Made by a program: the position numbers and the translations under genes. DNA of 64,000 nt, from assembly GCA_947492925.1 (NCBI GenBank), contig CANLOQ010000003.1:62001-126000 (forward strand), written 5' to 3'. Positions within the stretch are counted from its first letter, which is position 1; the number at the start of each line of letters is the position of its first letter. The notes under the pieces are model-generated. The model did no database searches, was not told the DNA's origin, and worked only from the letters and a program-made list of their open reading frames with translations. This stretch comes from an uncultured Sulfitobacter sp. GTDB lineage: Bacteria > Pseudomonadota > Alphaproteobacteria > Rhodobacterales > Rhodobacteraceae. Positions 8,156 to 18,709 of the stretch are shown here, one piece after another.

Positions 8156-11100
8156 GCGGCTGCCGATTTCTTTTTCTTCGTCGCCTTTTCCTTGGCAATC
8201 ACATGCTCGGCCAGATCACGGGCGATGGCAAAGGCCCCTTTGATCTTGTCCGTATCCGACTTCCAATCGCGCCGAACGACGATCTTGTTGTCGCGTACCT
8301 TGGCCAGTCCGCGCTGGTCCTCGATAAACTTTACCAACCCCTCTGGTGACGCGAATTTGTCGTTATGGAATTGGATCGTTGCGCCCTTCGGTCCGCCGTC
8401 CAGCTTGGCAATTCCAGCGCGTTTGCACATCGCCTTGATCCGCACAACCAGCATCAGCGTGTTGACCTCCTTGGGCAGCTTGCCAAACCGGTCAATCAGT
8501 TCGGCGGCAAAGCCTTCAAGCTCTACCTTGGTGGAAAGCCCGCTGAGCCTGCGGTAAAGACCCAGCCGCACGTCGAGATCAGGCACGTAGTCCTCGGGGA
8601 TCAGCACCGGAACGCCCAGATTGATTTGCGGCGCCCATTGCTCATCCGCCTCGGACAGCCCTTCCATCTCACCGGCCTTGATCTTGGCAATCGCTTCTTC
8701 CAGCATGGATTGATAGAGTTCAAAGCCCACATCGCGCATCTGGCCTGATTGTTCCTCACCCAACAGGTTGCCCGCCCCTCTGATGTCCAGATCCTGGCTG
8801 GCCAGGGTGAAACCCGCCCCCAGCGTGTCGAGCGAACCCAGCACCCGCAACCGCTTTTCAGCCAGCGGTGTCAGCTTGGCGCGCGGTTTTGTCGTCAGAT
8901 AGGCGTAAGCACGGGTTTTGGACCGACCCACCCTGCCCCTGATCTGGTAAAGTTGCGCCAGCCCAAACATGTCTGCCCGGTGAACGATCATGGTGTTGGC
9001 TGTCGGAATGTCGAGACCGGATTCCACGATTGTCGTGGCCAACAGGATATCAAATTTGCCGTCGTAAAAGGCGTTCATCCGGTCATCCAGTTCACCGGCT
9101 GCCATCTGCCCGTGGGCCACCACGTAGGTCAGTTCAGGCAGTTGATCTTTCAGGAAGTTCTCGATCTCCGGCAGGTCGCTGATGCGCGGAACCACGTAGA
9201 AGGATTGCCCCCCACGGTAGTGCTCGCGCAGGAGCGCCTCGCGCAGGGTGACGGTGTCAAACTCGCTCACGTAAGTGCGGATCGCCAGACGGTCCACCGG
9301 CGGCGTGCCGATGATGCTCAGGTCGCGCACACCCGTCAGCGAAAGCTGCAATGTACGCGGGATCGGCGTTGCGGTCAGGGTCAGCACGTGAATATCCGTG
9401 CGCATCGCCTTGAGCCGTTCTTTGTGCTGCACGCCGAAGTGTTGCTCCTCGTCGATGACCAGCAGGCCGAGGTTCAGGAATTTGATCCCTTTGGACAAAA
9501 GCGCATGGGTGCCGATGACAATATCCACCGTGCCTTTCGCCATGCCGTCCTTTGTCAGCGCAGCGTCTTTGGCGCTGACAAAGCGGCTGAGTTGCCGGAC
9601 GTTGATGGGAAAGCCGCGAAAGCGCTCCGCAAAGCTTTTGTAATGCTGCCGCGCCAGCAGCGTGGTGGGCGCGATCACAGCCACTTGCACGCCCGACATG
9701 GCCGCCACAAAAGCCGCCCGCATCGCCACTTCCGTCTTGCCAAAACCAACGTCACCACAGACCAGACGGTCCATCGGGTTGCCGCTGGTCAAATCATCGA
9801 TGACATCACCGATGGCGCGCAACTGATCGTCAGTTTCGCTGTAAGGGAAACGCGCGGCGAATGCGTCCCACATGCCGGGCGGCGGCTCCAGCACAGGCGC
9901 TTTGCGCAAAGCGCGCTCTGCTGCGATGCGGATGAGCTTATCGGCCATCTCGCGGATACGTTCCTTGAGCTTGGCCTTCTTCGATTGCCACGCACCGCCG
10001 CCCAGCTTGTCCAGCAATCCCTCGTCGTGGCCGTATTTGGAAAGCAGCTCGATGTTCTCGACCGGCAGATACAGCTTGGATTTTTCGGCGTATTCCAGCA
10101 GCAGACATTCGTGCGCCGCACCGGCGGCGGTCACGACTTCCATGCCCAGATACCGCCCGATGCCGTGATCGACGTGTACCACCAGATCGCCGGGTGTCAG
10201 GCTTTGTGTCTCTGTGAGGAAATTCTCGGCCCGCCGCTTGCGCTTTGTTGTGCGGATCAGCCGGTCCCCAAGCACGTCTTGTTCGGAAATCACCGTCAGC
10301 TTGCCGTCACCGTGCGGTCCCTCAAAGCCATGCTCCAGTGCCCAGACGGCAAGGTGGAGCCCGCGCTTGCCAATGCGGGTAGCGTTGGGGATGGGCACTG
10401 CCTCGGCCAATCCCTCGTCTTCAATCAACCCTGTCAATCGTTCGCGCGCACCTTCGGAATAGCTGGCGATCAGGACTGGCCCTTCCTGAAGCTTTGCCTT
10501 CACATGTGCGGCCAAAGCGCCGAAAAGGCTCACGGATTCCTGCTGGCGCTCGGGTGCGAAGTTACGCCCGATCCGTGCACCGGCATCCAGCACGTTCGGC
10601 CCCGTCGGCTGGGGCAGCGGGTTCATCTGGATCACGCGCATGTCGGCCGTCGCCATAAGCCATGCTTCATCGTCCAGATATTTGCCCTGCGGTGGTGCTG
10701 GTTTATAGACGCTGTCCATTTTGGAGCGATTGGCCATCGCAATGCGGCGCGTCTCGTACTGGTCCTCTATGCTGTCCCAACGGGCAAGACGCGATGGCGT
10801 AAGCTGGTCGTCCAGCATCACACTGGCGGTCGGCATATAGTCGAACAGTGTTTCCATGTCGTCGTGGAAAAACGATATCCAATGCTCTGCACCCTGATGT
10901 TTGCGCCCCGCCGAGATGGCTTCATACAGCGGATCATCCGTGCCAGCCGCGCCGAATTCGATCCGGTAGTTCTGCCGAAACCGTGTGATTGCCGCCTCAT
11001 CCAGAATAATCTCGGATACCGGTGCAAGCTCAACCACATCCAGTTTTTCGGTGGTCCGTTGCGTCGCCGGATCAAACCGCCGCGCGCCGTCCAGCACATC

Positions 11101-11634
11101 ACCGAACAGATCAAGCCGCACCGGCCCCAGATCGCCGGGAGGATAGATGTCGATGATGCCACCCCGGATTGCGTAATCGCCGGGCTCCATTACGGTTGGG
11201 CTCTGAACAAAGCCCATGCGCACAAGGAAACTGCGCAATCCTGCCTCGTCTATCCGGTCACCCACCCGGGCCGAAAACGCGGCGTCACGCAGCACGGACC
11301 GCGCGGGCACCCGCTGGGTCGCAGCGTTGAGTGTCGTCAGCAATACGAATTGCTTTGGCATCCCATGTACCAAGGCGGCCAGCGTCGCCATGCGCTGCGC
11401 AGAGATGTCCGCGTTGGGCGATACACGGTCATATGGCAGGCAATCCCAACCGGGGAAGGTCACCACGGGCATGTCCGGGGCAAAGAACGCAAGCGCAGCC
11501 TGCATTGCGGCCATCCGTTTGTCGTCGCGCGCCACGTGCAGCACGGGTGCGCCCGCCGCGGCTTCGTTCAGAATGGCACGGGCGTCATAGCCTTCGGGCA
11601 CGCCGGACAGGGTGATCTTGCTTGCTTTGGTCAT
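8152..11634 (-). CDS. mfd: Transcription-repair coupling factor
   Basis: DNA translocase that removes RNA polymerase stalled at lesions and recruits UvrA. At 1160 aa it has the usual length. The N-terminal UvrB-like part carries the [12 protein letters not shown] segment; the middle RNA-polymerase-interacting region contains [15 protein letters not shown]; the RecG-like motor has Walker A GDVGFGKT near residue 628, the DEEQ box (VIDEEQHFG) and [14 protein letters not shown]. The C-terminal UvrA-regulating domain ends in a lysine-rich tail. The ATG at 11634 is the natural start. It ends in a 4-nt overlap with the convergent MFS gene. Confidence 0.97.
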   Translation of the reverse strand: MTKASKITLSGVPEGYDARAILNEAAAGAPVLHVARDDKRMAAMQAALAFFAPDMPVVTFPGWDCLPYDRVSPNADISAQRMATLAALVHGMPKQFVLLTTLNAATQRVPARSVLRDAAFSARVGDRIDEAGLRSFLVRMGFVQSPTVMEPGDYAIRGGIIDIYPPGDLGPVRLDLFGDVLDGARRFDPATQRTTEKLDVVELAPVSEIILDEAAITRFRQNYRIEFGAAGTDDPLYEAISAGRKHQGAEHWISFFHDDMETLFDYMPTASVMLDDQLTPSRLARWDSIEDQYETRRIAMANRSKMDSVYKPAPPQGKYLDDEAWLMATADMRVIQMNPLPQPTGPNVLDAGARIGRNFAPERQQESVSLFGALAAHVKAKLQEGPVLIASYSEGARERLTGLIEDEGLAEAVPIPNATRIGKRGLHLAVWALEHGFEGPHGDGKLTVISEQDVLGDRLIRTTKRKRRAENFLTETQSLTPGDLVVHVDHGIGRYLGMEVVTAAGAAHECLLLEYAEKSKLYLPVENIELLSKYGHDEGLLDKLGGGAWQSKKAKLKERIREMADKLIRIAAERALRKAPVLEPPPGMWDAFAARFPYSETDDQLRAIGDVIDDLTSGNPMDRLVCGDVGFGKTEVAMRAAFVAAMSGVQVAVIAPTTLLARQHYKSFAERFRGFPINVRQLSRFVSAKDAALTKDGMAKGTVDIVIGTHALLSKGIKFLNLGLLVIDEEQHFGVQHKERLKAMRTDIHVLTLTATPIPRTLQLSLTGVRDLSIIGTPPVDRLAIRTYVSEFDTVTLREALLREHYRGGQSFYVVPRISDLPEIENFLKDQLPELTYVVAHGQMAAGELDDRMNAFYDGKFDILLATTIVESGLDIPTANTMIVHRADMFGLAQLYQIRGRVGRSKTRAYAYLTTKPRAKLTPLAEKRLRVLGSLDTLGAGFTLASQDLDIRGAGNLLGEEQSGQMRDVGFELYQSMLEEAIAKIKAGEMEGLSEADEQWAPQINLGVPVLIPEDYVPDLDVRLGLYRRLSGLSTKVELEGFAAELIDRFGKLPKEVNTLMLVVRIKAMCKRAGIAKLDGGPKGATIQFHNDKFASPEGLVKFIEDQRGLAKVRDNKIVVRRDWKSDTDKIKGAFAIARDLAEHVIAKEKATKKKKSAAA

Positions 11635-11681
11635 GGCGTTTCAATTGGGCTTCCGGTCAGCGCTGTCAACCGGGCAATCGC

Positions 11682-12209
11682 TTAGCCGCCCAGCGGGCCA
11701 AGACTGACATTCTGGTACATCCCCCAAAGTGCCGTGACGAAAATCGAAACCATCCCGATGATTTGGGTGTAAAGCCGGTGACGGTTCAGGCGCTTGAAAA
11801 GCCTTTCGCCCCCTTCGTTGTCACTTTCAATCAGTCGCGCTGTCGACAGGCTTAACATCCCCACAAGCGACAGGGGAAAGGCCAGCAGAAATACCGCCTG
11901 CGCAAATTCCAGCCGGTAAACAAACCCCATCAAGGCCAGAACGGTCAGGGAAAAGCAGGCAAAGCCCGCCAGCCACAAGCCTGAAACACGTCCGATATAG
12001 AGCAGCCGGTTCACATTGATCCGCACCATGTCTTCCAGGTCAATTTGCGCCTGATCGCCCTGCCGCTTTGCCCGCAGAACCATGTCATACGGTACGCCCA
12101 GTACCCAATGGCTGGCCGTGGACCAGACAACGGCCAGCACAATCCAGAACCACAGGTTCGAGAAAGAGCGCATGTCGATCAATTCAAAAAGGGTCTGATA
12201 CCAGTCCAA
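11682..12209 (-). CDS. Conserved membrane protein next to mfd (labelled SufBCD component in relatives)
   Basis: A membrane protein of about 175 aa with four hydrophobic segments (near LWFWIVLAVVW, LAGFACFSLTVLAL, AVFLLAFPLSLVGML and IIGMVSIFVTALW). As I recall, related Rhodobacteraceae proteins in this position are labelled component of the SufBCD complex; nothing in the sequence itself supports an iron-sulfur role. I prefer the TTG at 12209 (protein begins with the LDWYQTLFELIDMRSF segment) because GAGG stands 8 nt upstream and the family begins there. The ATG at 12296 would add 29 residues across the hemB promoter region. GTG at 12221 is another option. Confidence 0.7.
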   Translation of the reverse strand: MDWYQTLFELIDMRSFSNLWFWIVLAVVWSTASHWVLGVPYDMVLRAKRQGDQAQIDLEDMVRINVNRLLYIGRVSGLWLAGFACFSLTVLALMGFVYRLEFAQAVFLLAFPLSLVGMLSLSTARLIESDNEGGERLFKRLNRHRLYTQIIGMVSIFVTALWGMYQNVSLGPLGG

Positions 12210-12328
12210 GCCGGGCCTCACCGTGTCGATACCCGCGCGACATACCCAAGGTTGTGGGCAATTCCTACCCTTGAGCGGCCAGATTTTTCGTGCCAAGCCT
12301 TGAGGCCAGCCAACTGAGGTATTTTTGC

Positions 12329-13327
12329 ATGAACCCTGTCCACGCCCCCTTCCCCGCCACGCGCCTGCGCCGCACCCGACAAAGCCCGGCGGTGCGTGCG
12401 CTGGTACGCGAGAATGCGCTTGAGACGGGTGACCTGATCTGGCCGGTGTTCGTGCGTGCTGGCGAAGGGATCGAGGAACCGGTGCCGTCCATGCCCGGCG
12501 TCATGCGCCGATCTGTCGACAAGGTGATCGAAGCCGCCGCAGAAGCCGATGCGCTGGGGATAGGGGCGATGTGCATCTTTCCTTACACAGGGCTTGAGGA
12601 AAGGACCGAGGATTGTGCCGGTGCATGGGATCCCCAGAACCATGCCAACCGCGCGATTGCTGGCATCAAGGCCCGGTTCCCGCATATGGCGGTGATGAGC
12701 GACGTGGCGCTGGACACCTACAACATCAACGGCCACGATGGCTTTGTTGAGGACGGCATCATCGTGAACGACCGCACGGTTGAGGCACTGGTCAAGATGG
12801 CGCTTGCACAGGCCGAAGCCGGAGCGGACATCATCGGACCGTCCGACATGATGGACGGTCGTATCGGCGCGATCCGCGCGGCACTTGAGGCGGGCGGCCA
12901 TTCCGATGTGATGATCCTCAGCTATGCTGCCAAATATGCCTCGGCGTTTTACGGGCCATTTCGTGATGCTGTGGGTGCATCGGGTGCCCTAACGGGCGAC
13001 AAAAAAACCTATCAAATGGACCCGGCCAACAGCGATGAAGCCCTGCGTCTGGTTGCACGTGACCTGTCCGAAGGGGCCGATATGGTCATGGTGAAACCCG
13101 GGCAGCCCTATCTCGACATCTGCCGCCATGTGAAAGACGCTTTCGGCGCACCAACCTTTGCCTATCAGGTCTCGGGCGAATACAGCATGATAAAGGCTGC
13201 GGCGCAAAACGGCTGGATCGACGAAGAACGCGTCATGATGGAAAGCTTGATGGGCTTCAAACGTGCGGGATGCGATGGTGTGCTAAGCTATTTCGCACCT
13301 GCCGCTGCACGGTTGCTGAACGGTTAG
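12329..13327 (+). CDS. hemB: Delta-aminolevulinic acid dehydratase (porphobilinogen synthase)
   Basis: Condenses two 5-aminolevulinate molecules to porphobilinogen in tetrapyrrole synthesis. The 332-aa protein has both Schiff-base lysines, K202 (YAAKYAS) and K256 (MVKPGQP). The metal site reads DVALDTYNINGHDG (about residues 125-138): the zinc-binding cysteines of the E. coli type are aspartates or absent, so this is the zinc-independent class also known from Rhodobacter capsulatus. ATG 12329 (MNPVHAPFPATRLRRTR) is chosen over the in-frame ATG at 12290, which would overlap the divergent promoter. Confidence 0.95.
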   Translation: MNPVHAPFPATRLRRTRQSPAVRALVRENALETGDLIWPVFVRAGEGIEEPVPSMPGVMRRSVDKVIEAAAEADALGIGAMCIFPYTGLEERTEDCAGAWDPQNHANRAIAGIKARFPHMAVMSDVALDTYNINGHDGFVEDGIIVNDRTVEALVKMALAQAEAGADIIGPSDMMDGRIGAIRAALEAGGHSDVMILSYAAKYASAFYGPFRDAVGASGALTGDKKTYQMDPANSDEALRLVARDLSEGADMVMVKPGQPYLDICRHVKDAFGAPTFAYQVSGEYSMIKAAAQNGWIDEERVMMESLMGFKRAGCDGVLSYFAPAAARLLNG

Positions 13328-13451
13328 GCCCGCAGTCCACGCGCCACATTCCGCCCACCCCGTCAAAGCGCATGACAAACCGCGAAAAACCGCCTATGGT
13401 TTGTTCCAAGTCGGGCAAACCGACATCAGGCAACTTTGACGGGCAGAAACC

Positions 13452-14018
13452 ATGACATTCCCAACCTATTCACGCCGTGCCTTCGGGCTTGGCGCATTGG
13501 CCGCAACCTCCACCCTTGCTGCATGTGGCAATGGCGTGGGCGGGCGCGGTTCGCAGACCATCGACGCGCGCGTCAGCGCAACGCTCAATGCGATGTACAG
13601 CAGCTATCCCAACACCGTGCAGCTTGCCCAAAAGGCCAACGGCATGCTGGTGATGCCGCTGGTCACCGAAGCGGGCCTTGGCCTTGGCGGTGCCTATGGT
13701 CGCGGCGCATTGCTGGTCGATGACATCACGGTAGATTATTATTCGGTCGTCAAAGGATCGGGCGGCTTGCAAATCGGTGCACAACAATACGCTCACGTAC
13801 TCTTCTTCATGACAGAGGACGCGCTGTTGGGGTTCCGCCGCTCTCCGGGCTGGGCTGCGGGCGCAGACCTTGAATACGTGATCTCTGACAGGGGCGACAG
13901 CGTGGAGGCGGCAACCACCACCGCTCTTGCGCCAGTGCTGGCGGCTGTGTTCGGCCGGGCCGGTCTGCGCGTCGGGGCGACGCTGGAAGGCACCAAATAC
14001 ACCCGCATCATTCCCTGA
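13452..14018 (+). CDS. SYLF-domain lipoprotein (YSC84-like)
   Basis: A 188-aa exported lipoprotein. The N-terminus combines a Tat-like SRRAFGLG motif with a lipobox LAAC (lipidated Cys25). The remainder is a SYLF/YSC84-type lipid-binding domain rich in glycine (LVTEAGLGLGGAYGRGALL, then LLGFRRSPGWAAGADLEY). SYLF proteins bind lipids, but the role of bacterial versions is not defined. It stands alone after hemB, with a 124-nt upstream region for its own promoter. Confidence 0.8.
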   Translation: MTFPTYSRRAFGLGALAATSTLAACGNGVGGRGSQTIDARVSATLNAMYSSYPNTVQLAQKANGMLVMPLVTEAGLGLGGAYGRGALLVDDITVDYYSVVKGSGGLQIGAQQYAHVLFFMTEDALLGFRRSPGWAAGADLEYVISDRGDSVEAATTTALAPVLAAVFGRAGLRVGATLEGTKYTRIIP

Positions 14019-14026
14019 TCACAGAA

Positions 14027-14060
14027 AAGAGCGCGCCACGGCAACCCGTCGCGCGCTCTT
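14027..14060. terminator. 10-bp hairpin between convergent genes
   Basis: AAGAGCGCGC (14027-14036) pairs perfectly with GCGCGCTCTT (14051-14060) around a 14-nt loop, just after the SYLF stop and before the 3' end of the convergent dehydrogenase gene. Tracts flanking it are short, so it would be a weak, possibly bidirectional terminator. Confidence 0.45.
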
Positions 14061-14105
14061 CAAGATCGTCCTATCAAGCAGGTCTGCCACGAACTGCCTC
14101 GAAAT

Positions 14106-14978
14106 TCATCCCAGATTGCGCAACCGCTTGATCAGGCTTGATGTGTCCCAGCGTCCGCCGCCTTGCTTTTGCACATCTTTGTAAAACTGATCCACCAGTG
14201 CTGTGACCGGCAGACTTGCCGCAATCTCATCCCCGGTCGTCAGGCAAATACCCAGATCCTTACGCATCCAATCCACGGCAAAGCCGTGGTCAAAGTCATC
14301 GTCTAGCATGGTCTCATAGCGGTTGGCCATCTGCCAAGAGCCCGCCGCCCCCTGAGAGATCACCTCGACCACCGCGCGCCCATCAAGACCTGCTTTCTCC
14401 GCGAAATGCAGCGCTTCGCTAAGCCCCTGCACCAGACCGGCAATTGCGATCTGATTGCACATCTTGGTCATCTGCCCCGCTCCACTGTCCCCGATCCGGC
14501 GGCAAATCTTGGAATAGACCTCCATCACCGGCAATGCGCGGTCAAACGCGCCCGTGTCGCCGCCACACATGATCGACAATTGACCGTTCTCGGCCCCGGC
14601 CTGCCCGCCTGAAATGGGCGCGTCCACAAAACTGATCTGAGCTGCATCCGCCTTGGTGTAAAGCTCGCGTGTCACGGCGGCAGATACGGTTGTATGATCC
14701 ACAAAGATCGCCCCCGCTTCCATGCCGGCAAATGCGCCGTCGTCGCCCAGACAGACAGAGCGCAGATCATCATCGTTGCCCACGCAGGCCATCACAAATT
14801 CCGCGCCCTGCGCCGCCTCGCGCGGTGTCTTTGCATGCGCACCGCCATAGGTCTCAACCCAGTCCTCTGCCCGCGCAGTCGTGCGGTTATAGACACATAC
14901 CTGATGGCCCGCCTTTTGCAGATGGCCCGCCATCGGCCCACCCATTACGCCCAGTCCCAAAAATGCGAGCTTTGCCAT
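14106..14978 (-). CDS. NAD(P)-dependent beta-hydroxyacid dehydrogenase (3-hydroxyisobutyrate dehydrogenase family)
   Basis: Oxidoreductase of 290 aa. The N-terminal Rossmann motif is FLGLGVMGGPMAGHL; the substrate-binding DAPISGGQAGAENG and the catalytic lysine in GAGQMTKMCNQ are intact. The C-terminal all-helical domain continues to the end. Family members reduce or oxidise 3-hydroxyisobutyrate, tartronate semialdehyde or related short hydroxyacids; the sequence does not decide which. Neighbours do not form a pathway with it. Confidence 0.85.
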   Translation of the reverse strand: MAKLAFLGLGVMGGPMAGHLQKAGHQVCVYNRTTARAEDWVETYGGAHAKTPREAAQGAEFVMACVGNDDDLRSVCLGDDGAFAGMEAGAIFVDHTTVSAAVTRELYTKADAAQISFVDAPISGGQAGAENGQLSIMCGGDTGAFDRALPVMEVYSKICRRIGDSGAGQMTKMCNQIAIAGLVQGLSEALHFAEKAGLDGRAVVEVISQGAAGSWQMANRYETMLDDDFDHGFAVDWMRKDLGICLTTGDEIAASLPVTALVDQFYKDVQKQGGGRWDTSSLIKRLRNLG

Positions 14979-15082
14979 CTGCTTTTCCTTGTTGTTCAGT
15001 TACGCTATGCGATCAGTACCTAACACCCTGCGCGGGCTGGTCAATCTGCCGTCCCCCGCGCCCCTTCCAAGGGACACGCCTC

Positions 15083-17554
15083 ATGGCCCTGATTTTTCGC
15101 TGGCTTATCCGTCTGGCCGCTGTGCTGGTTCTGATTTCGGTGCTCAGCATCTTCACCGTCTACTGGCTCGCGTCGCGTTCCCTGCCCGATTACACGGACC
15201 GGGTTACGGTGACCGGTCTGGACGCCCCAGTTGAAATCGTGCGCGACAATGCAAATGTGCCGCATGTTTTTGGGGCGTCTGACAACGACGTTTATTTCGG
15301 GCTGGGATTTGCCCACGCACAGGACCGCATGTGGCAGATGATCATGCTGCGCCGCACCGCTCAGGGCAGGTTAAGCGAGGTTTTTGGCACGCCGACGCTT
15401 GAGATCGACAAGCTGCTGCGCCGTTTTGATCTGTATACCCTCGCCGTGCAATCGGTAGATGCGCAGGATGCCCGCACCCGCGCGGCGCTGTCTGCCTATG
15501 CTGCAGGGGTGAATGCCCGGCTTGAACAGATCAATACCGAAGCACTGGGGCGCGGTGCGCCCGAGATGCTGTTGTTCAACGCGCCGATGGCGCCGTGGCG
15601 GCCAGCGGATTCCATAGCGATTACCAAACTGATGGGCGTGCAGCTTTCGGGCCATCTGCAGGCCGAAGTCATTCGCGCGCGCGCCTCGCTGGCGCTGCCG
15701 GATCAGGCGCGATTGTCCGATTTGCTGCCCGACAGCCCCGGTGCGGGCATCGCGGCGCTGCCCGAATATGCTGCGCTGGTGCCGGAGGGGTTGAACCGGC
15801 ATGCCCACAATATCCCCCTTGATCCGCATCCGCTGTCGCCTTTCAAGGATCGCGCCTTTGCCGGGGCATCCAACGCCTGGGCTGCCGCACCGTCACGCTC
15901 TGCATCGGGCGGGACGCTGTTGGCCAACGACCCGCATCTGGGGTTCACGGCGCCTGCCATCTGGTATCTGGCCCGGCTTGAGCTGCAATCGGGCGGCGTG
16001 ATTGGCGGCACGATCCCGGGCATGCCCGTTGTCCTTACCGGTCGCAGCGCCGCGTTGGGTTGGGGGCTTACCTCTTCGTACCTAGACGATCAGGATGTCT
16101 TCATCGAAGAACTGAACCCCGACAACCCCGAAGAATACCGCACACCCGATGGTTTTGCGTCGTTTGAAAAGCGCAGTTCCATCATCACGGTCAAGGATGC
16201 CGATCCGGTCACCCTGACCCTGCGCTGGACGCAGAACGGGCCGGTGCTGCCCGGCACGCATTACAACCTTGCCAGTATCACGCCCCCCGGCCACGTTACC
16301 ACTGTCAGCTGGACGGTTCTTGACCCACGCGACACGTCGCTGAGTGCGGCAATGGCGTTGATGGAGGCCAAATCTGTCGAAGACGGCATCAGATCCGCCG
16401 AACGCTATATTGCTCCGTCCCAGAACCTTACACTGGTGGACCGTGACAACATCGCGATGAAGACAATCGGTGCAATGCCACGCCGCGATGCTGCCCACCA
16501 AAGCCAGGGCAGAATGCCTGCGCCCGGGTGGATTGCCACGAACCGCTGGCAGGGAAAGATGCCCTTTTCCGCCAATCCAGAATTTGTAGCACCAGTTGGC
16601 GGCATTCTGGGGAACACCAACAACAAGACGGTTGATCGCCCCTTTCCCAACCATGTCTCATTTGTCTGGGGTGACACGCAGCGGGTGCAACGCTGGCAGC
16701 GTCTGATGCAGACGCGGCAGGTACACACCCGCGACAGCTTTATCGAGGCGCAGCTTGATACGGTCAGCTTTACCGCCCGATCGCTTTTACCGCTGATGGG
16801 TGCCGAACTGTGGTTTGCCGGCGAGGCCGCCCCCGACGGCACCCCAGAACGCCAGCGCCAGCGTGCGTTGATCCTTCTTGCGGGGTGGTCTGGGGAGATG
16901 AACGAACATTTGCCCGAACCGCTGATCTATGCTGCGTGGCTGCGCAGCCTGCAGTCGCGGTTGATACAGGACGAGCTGGGACCGCTGGCGGATGAATTCA
17001 AGCATGTGCAGCCCCTGTTCATCGAGCGCGTGTTCCGCGATGTGGACGGAGCCGGTATCTGGTGCGACGTGATTCAGTCCAGTCGGGTCGAGACATGTCC
17101 AGAAATGGCGCAACTGGCGCTGGATGATGCATTGCTCTGGATCAACGAAACATGGGGCACGCAGCTTGAATCCCTGCGCTGGGGTGACGCGCATCAGGCA
17201 ACCCACGACCATCAGGTGTTGGGCGAAGTGCCCGTGCTGCGTTACTTTGTGAACATCCGCCAGTCCACCAGCGGCGGCGACAATACGCTGCTGCGCGGAC
17301 GCACAAAGGGCAGCCTGCCCGATCCGTTTCACAACGTACACGGCGCTGGCTATCGTGGGGTTTATGATTTTGCCGACCCGGATTCATCGGTTTTTGTAAC
17401 GTCCACGGGGCAGTCGGGGCATTTCCTTTCGCGTCATTATGATGATATGGCCCAGCTGTGGCGGCGGGGTGAGTACATTCCGATGTCTCTTGACGCCGAT
17501 CTGGCGCGCGCGGCGGCGGTTGGTGTGACCACCCTTGAACCTGCAACCCCATGA
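15083..17554 (+). CDS. Penicillin acylase family protein (Ntn hydrolase)
   Basis: Self-processing N-terminal nucleophile hydrolase of 823 aa that cleaves amide bonds; relatives act on penicillins, cephalosporins or acyl-homoserine lactones. An N-terminal membrane helix (about residues 8-30) anchors or exports it. The nucleophile is Ser263 in GASNAWA, which becomes the N-terminus of the beta chain after autocleavage. The beta-chain motifs [19 protein letters not shown] and GNTNNKTVD are present. ATG 15083 begins [13 protein letters not shown]; an open frame back to 14669 is antisense to the dehydrogenase and not used. Quorum quenching is possible but unproven. Confidence 0.88.
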   Translation: MALIFRWLIRLAAVLVLISVLSIFTVYWLASRSLPDYTDRVTVTGLDAPVEIVRDNANVPHVFGASDNDVYFGLGFAHAQDRMWQMIMLRRTAQGRLSEVFGTPTLEIDKLLRRFDLYTLAVQSVDAQDARTRAALSAYAAGVNARLEQINTEALGRGAPEMLLFNAPMAPWRPADSIAITKLMGVQLSGHLQAEVIRARASLALPDQARLSDLLPDSPGAGIAALPEYAALVPEGLNRHAHNIPLDPHPLSPFKDRAFAGASNAWAAAPSRSASGGTLLANDPHLGFTAPAIWYLARLELQSGGVIGGTIPGMPVVLTGRSAALGWGLTSSYLDDQDVFIEELNPDNPEEYRTPDGFASFEKRSSIITVKDADPVTLTLRWTQNGPVLPGTHYNLASITPPGHVTTVSWTVLDPRDTSLSAAMALMEAKSVEDGIRSAERYIAPSQNLTLVDRDNIAMKTIGAMPRRDAAHQSQGRMPAPGWIATNRWQGKMPFSANPEFVAPVGGILGNTNNKTVDRPFPNHVSFVWGDTQRVQRWQRLMQTRQVHTRDSFIEAQLDTVSFTARSLLPLMGAELWFAGEAAPDGTPERQRQRALILLAGWSGEMNEHLPEPLIYAAWLRSLQSRLIQDELGPLADEFKHVQPLFIERVFRDVDGAGIWCDVIQSSRVETCPEMAQLALDDALLWINETWGTQLESLRWGDAHQATHDHQVLGEVPVLRYFVNIRQSTSGGDNTLLRGRTKGSLPDPFHNVHGAGYRGVYDFADPDSSVFVTSTGQSGHFLSRHYDDMAQLWRRGEYIPMSLDADLARAAAVGVTTLEPATP

Positions 17555-18114
17555 ACCGGGTTATCCTTTTGAACAAGCCCTATGGCGTGCTGTCCCAGTT
17601 CACCGACAAGGGCACCGAAGGCAGCATCCGACCCACTTTGTCAGCGTTTGTTGACGTGCCGGGGTTTTACCCGGCGGGGCGACTGGACCGCGACAGTGAA
17701 GGGCTTTTGGTGCTGACCGACAATGGCGCGCTGCAGGCGCGGATTGCGCATCCGAAATACAAACGTCCCAAAACCTATCTGGTGCAGGTCGAAGGCACAC
17801 CAACCGAGGCGGCACTTGCAGCCCTGCGGTCGGGCGTGACGCTCAAGGACGGCAAAACGGCACCAGCGACGGTCGTGCAGGCCCCGCCGCCGGATGACCT
17901 GTGGCCACGTGAGCCTCCGGTGCGTTTTCGCAAGACCGTGCCCGATGCATGGTTGCGCCTGACCATTCGGGAAGGCCGAAACCGACAGGTCCGGCGTATG
18001 ACGGCGCATGTCGGTCTGCCGACACTGCGTTTGATCCGCGAAAGTGTCGGGGATTGGCATCTTAACGCGCTGAGACCGGGCGCGTGGCGCTGGGCTTCGG
18101 AAACCGGGGCATAG
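17551..18114 (+). CDS. rluE: 23S rRNA pseudouridine synthase, RluE-like
   Basis: Isomerises a uridine in rRNA. The 187-aa protein lacks the S4 domain and opens directly with [13 protein letters not shown], as RluE does. The catalytic Asp is in [15 protein letters not shown], and the [11 protein letters not shown] motif lies near the C-terminus. The ATG overlaps the stop of the penicillin acylase gene by 4 nt. Assignment to the RluE branch rather than RluB/RluF rests on length and the missing S4 domain. Confidence 0.82.
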   Translation: MNRVILLNKPYGVLSQFTDKGTEGSIRPTLSAFVDVPGFYPAGRLDRDSEGLLVLTDNGALQARIAHPKYKRPKTYLVQVEGTPTEAALAALRSGVTLKDGKTAPATVVQAPPPDDLWPREPPVRFRKTVPDAWLRLTIREGRNRQVRRMTAHVGLPTLRLIRESVGDWHLNALRPGAWRWASETGA

Positions 18115-18138
18115 GTGTATGCCGCGGCGATCTAAGTT

Positions 18139-18540
18139 TCAGGTCACCGCGCGGGCCACGGCGACACCGATCATCGCGGTAAAGCCCGTCAGGCATGTGC
18201 CCCAGGTCAAATCCGTTATCACCATCTGCCAAGTCCAGTCTTTCATCACGGCAAGAGACGTGAATTCGTAAGTGCCATATCCCGCAGCCCCGATCAGCGC
18301 GGCATTGGCAAAGACCCACAACAGGCTTTTGTCCTGCTGTATTGCGGGCCATGACACGAACCAGATCACCACACCAACAAAAAACGCATAGAATGCGAAG
18401 GCTGGACCGATGCGGATCTCATCCGCAAGCAGATGCCCGATGTCGCGGTCAAATACTGGCTTGATCAGATAGCTGAGCCCGAAATAGTCGATGATGAGAA
18501 AGCTGATCAGGGTGCTGAGGTACAGAACGAGAATAGTCAT
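18139..18540 (-). CDS. DUF2177-family membrane protein
   Basis: A 133-aa inner-membrane protein with four hydrophobic segments. It carries features of DUF2177: IIDYFGLSYLIKPVF near residue 16 and AALIGAAGYGTYEFTSLAVMK in the middle, ending at the fourth helix after WTWQMVITDLTWGT. No function is known for the family. It is convergent with the pseudouridine synthase gene, and no hflX terminator is obvious in the 169-nt region upstream. Confidence 0.8.
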   Translation of the reverse strand: MTILVLYLSTLISFLIIDYFGLSYLIKPVFDRDIGHLLADEIRIGPAFAFYAFFVGVVIWFVSWPAIQQDKSLLWVFANAALIGAAGYGTYEFTSLAVMKDWTWQMVITDLTWGTCLTGFTAMIGVAVARAVT

Positions 18541-18709
18541 GGCGGCTCCGGTGAATAATCCTGATACAAAAGATGGAGCGGAAGGCGCAGAATTCGAATT
18601 TTCACTGGCTGTGTCTTCAAGAACTTTCGGACACGAGGGCTGCGATGTCGGATAATTGAGTACCCAAATCTGCGCGTTGCTGGCAGGGAACCATCAAAGC
18701 GTCGTTCTA

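Noticed and set aside
8749-11685. 978-aa open frame on the plus strand
   Set aside because: It is entirely antisense to mfd, has no family resemblance, and is the usual shadow in GC-rich coding sequence.
14669-15082. Upstream extension of the penicillin acylase frame
   Set aside because: It runs antisense through the dehydrogenase gene and lacks a signal segment; the membrane helix begins right after ATG 15083.
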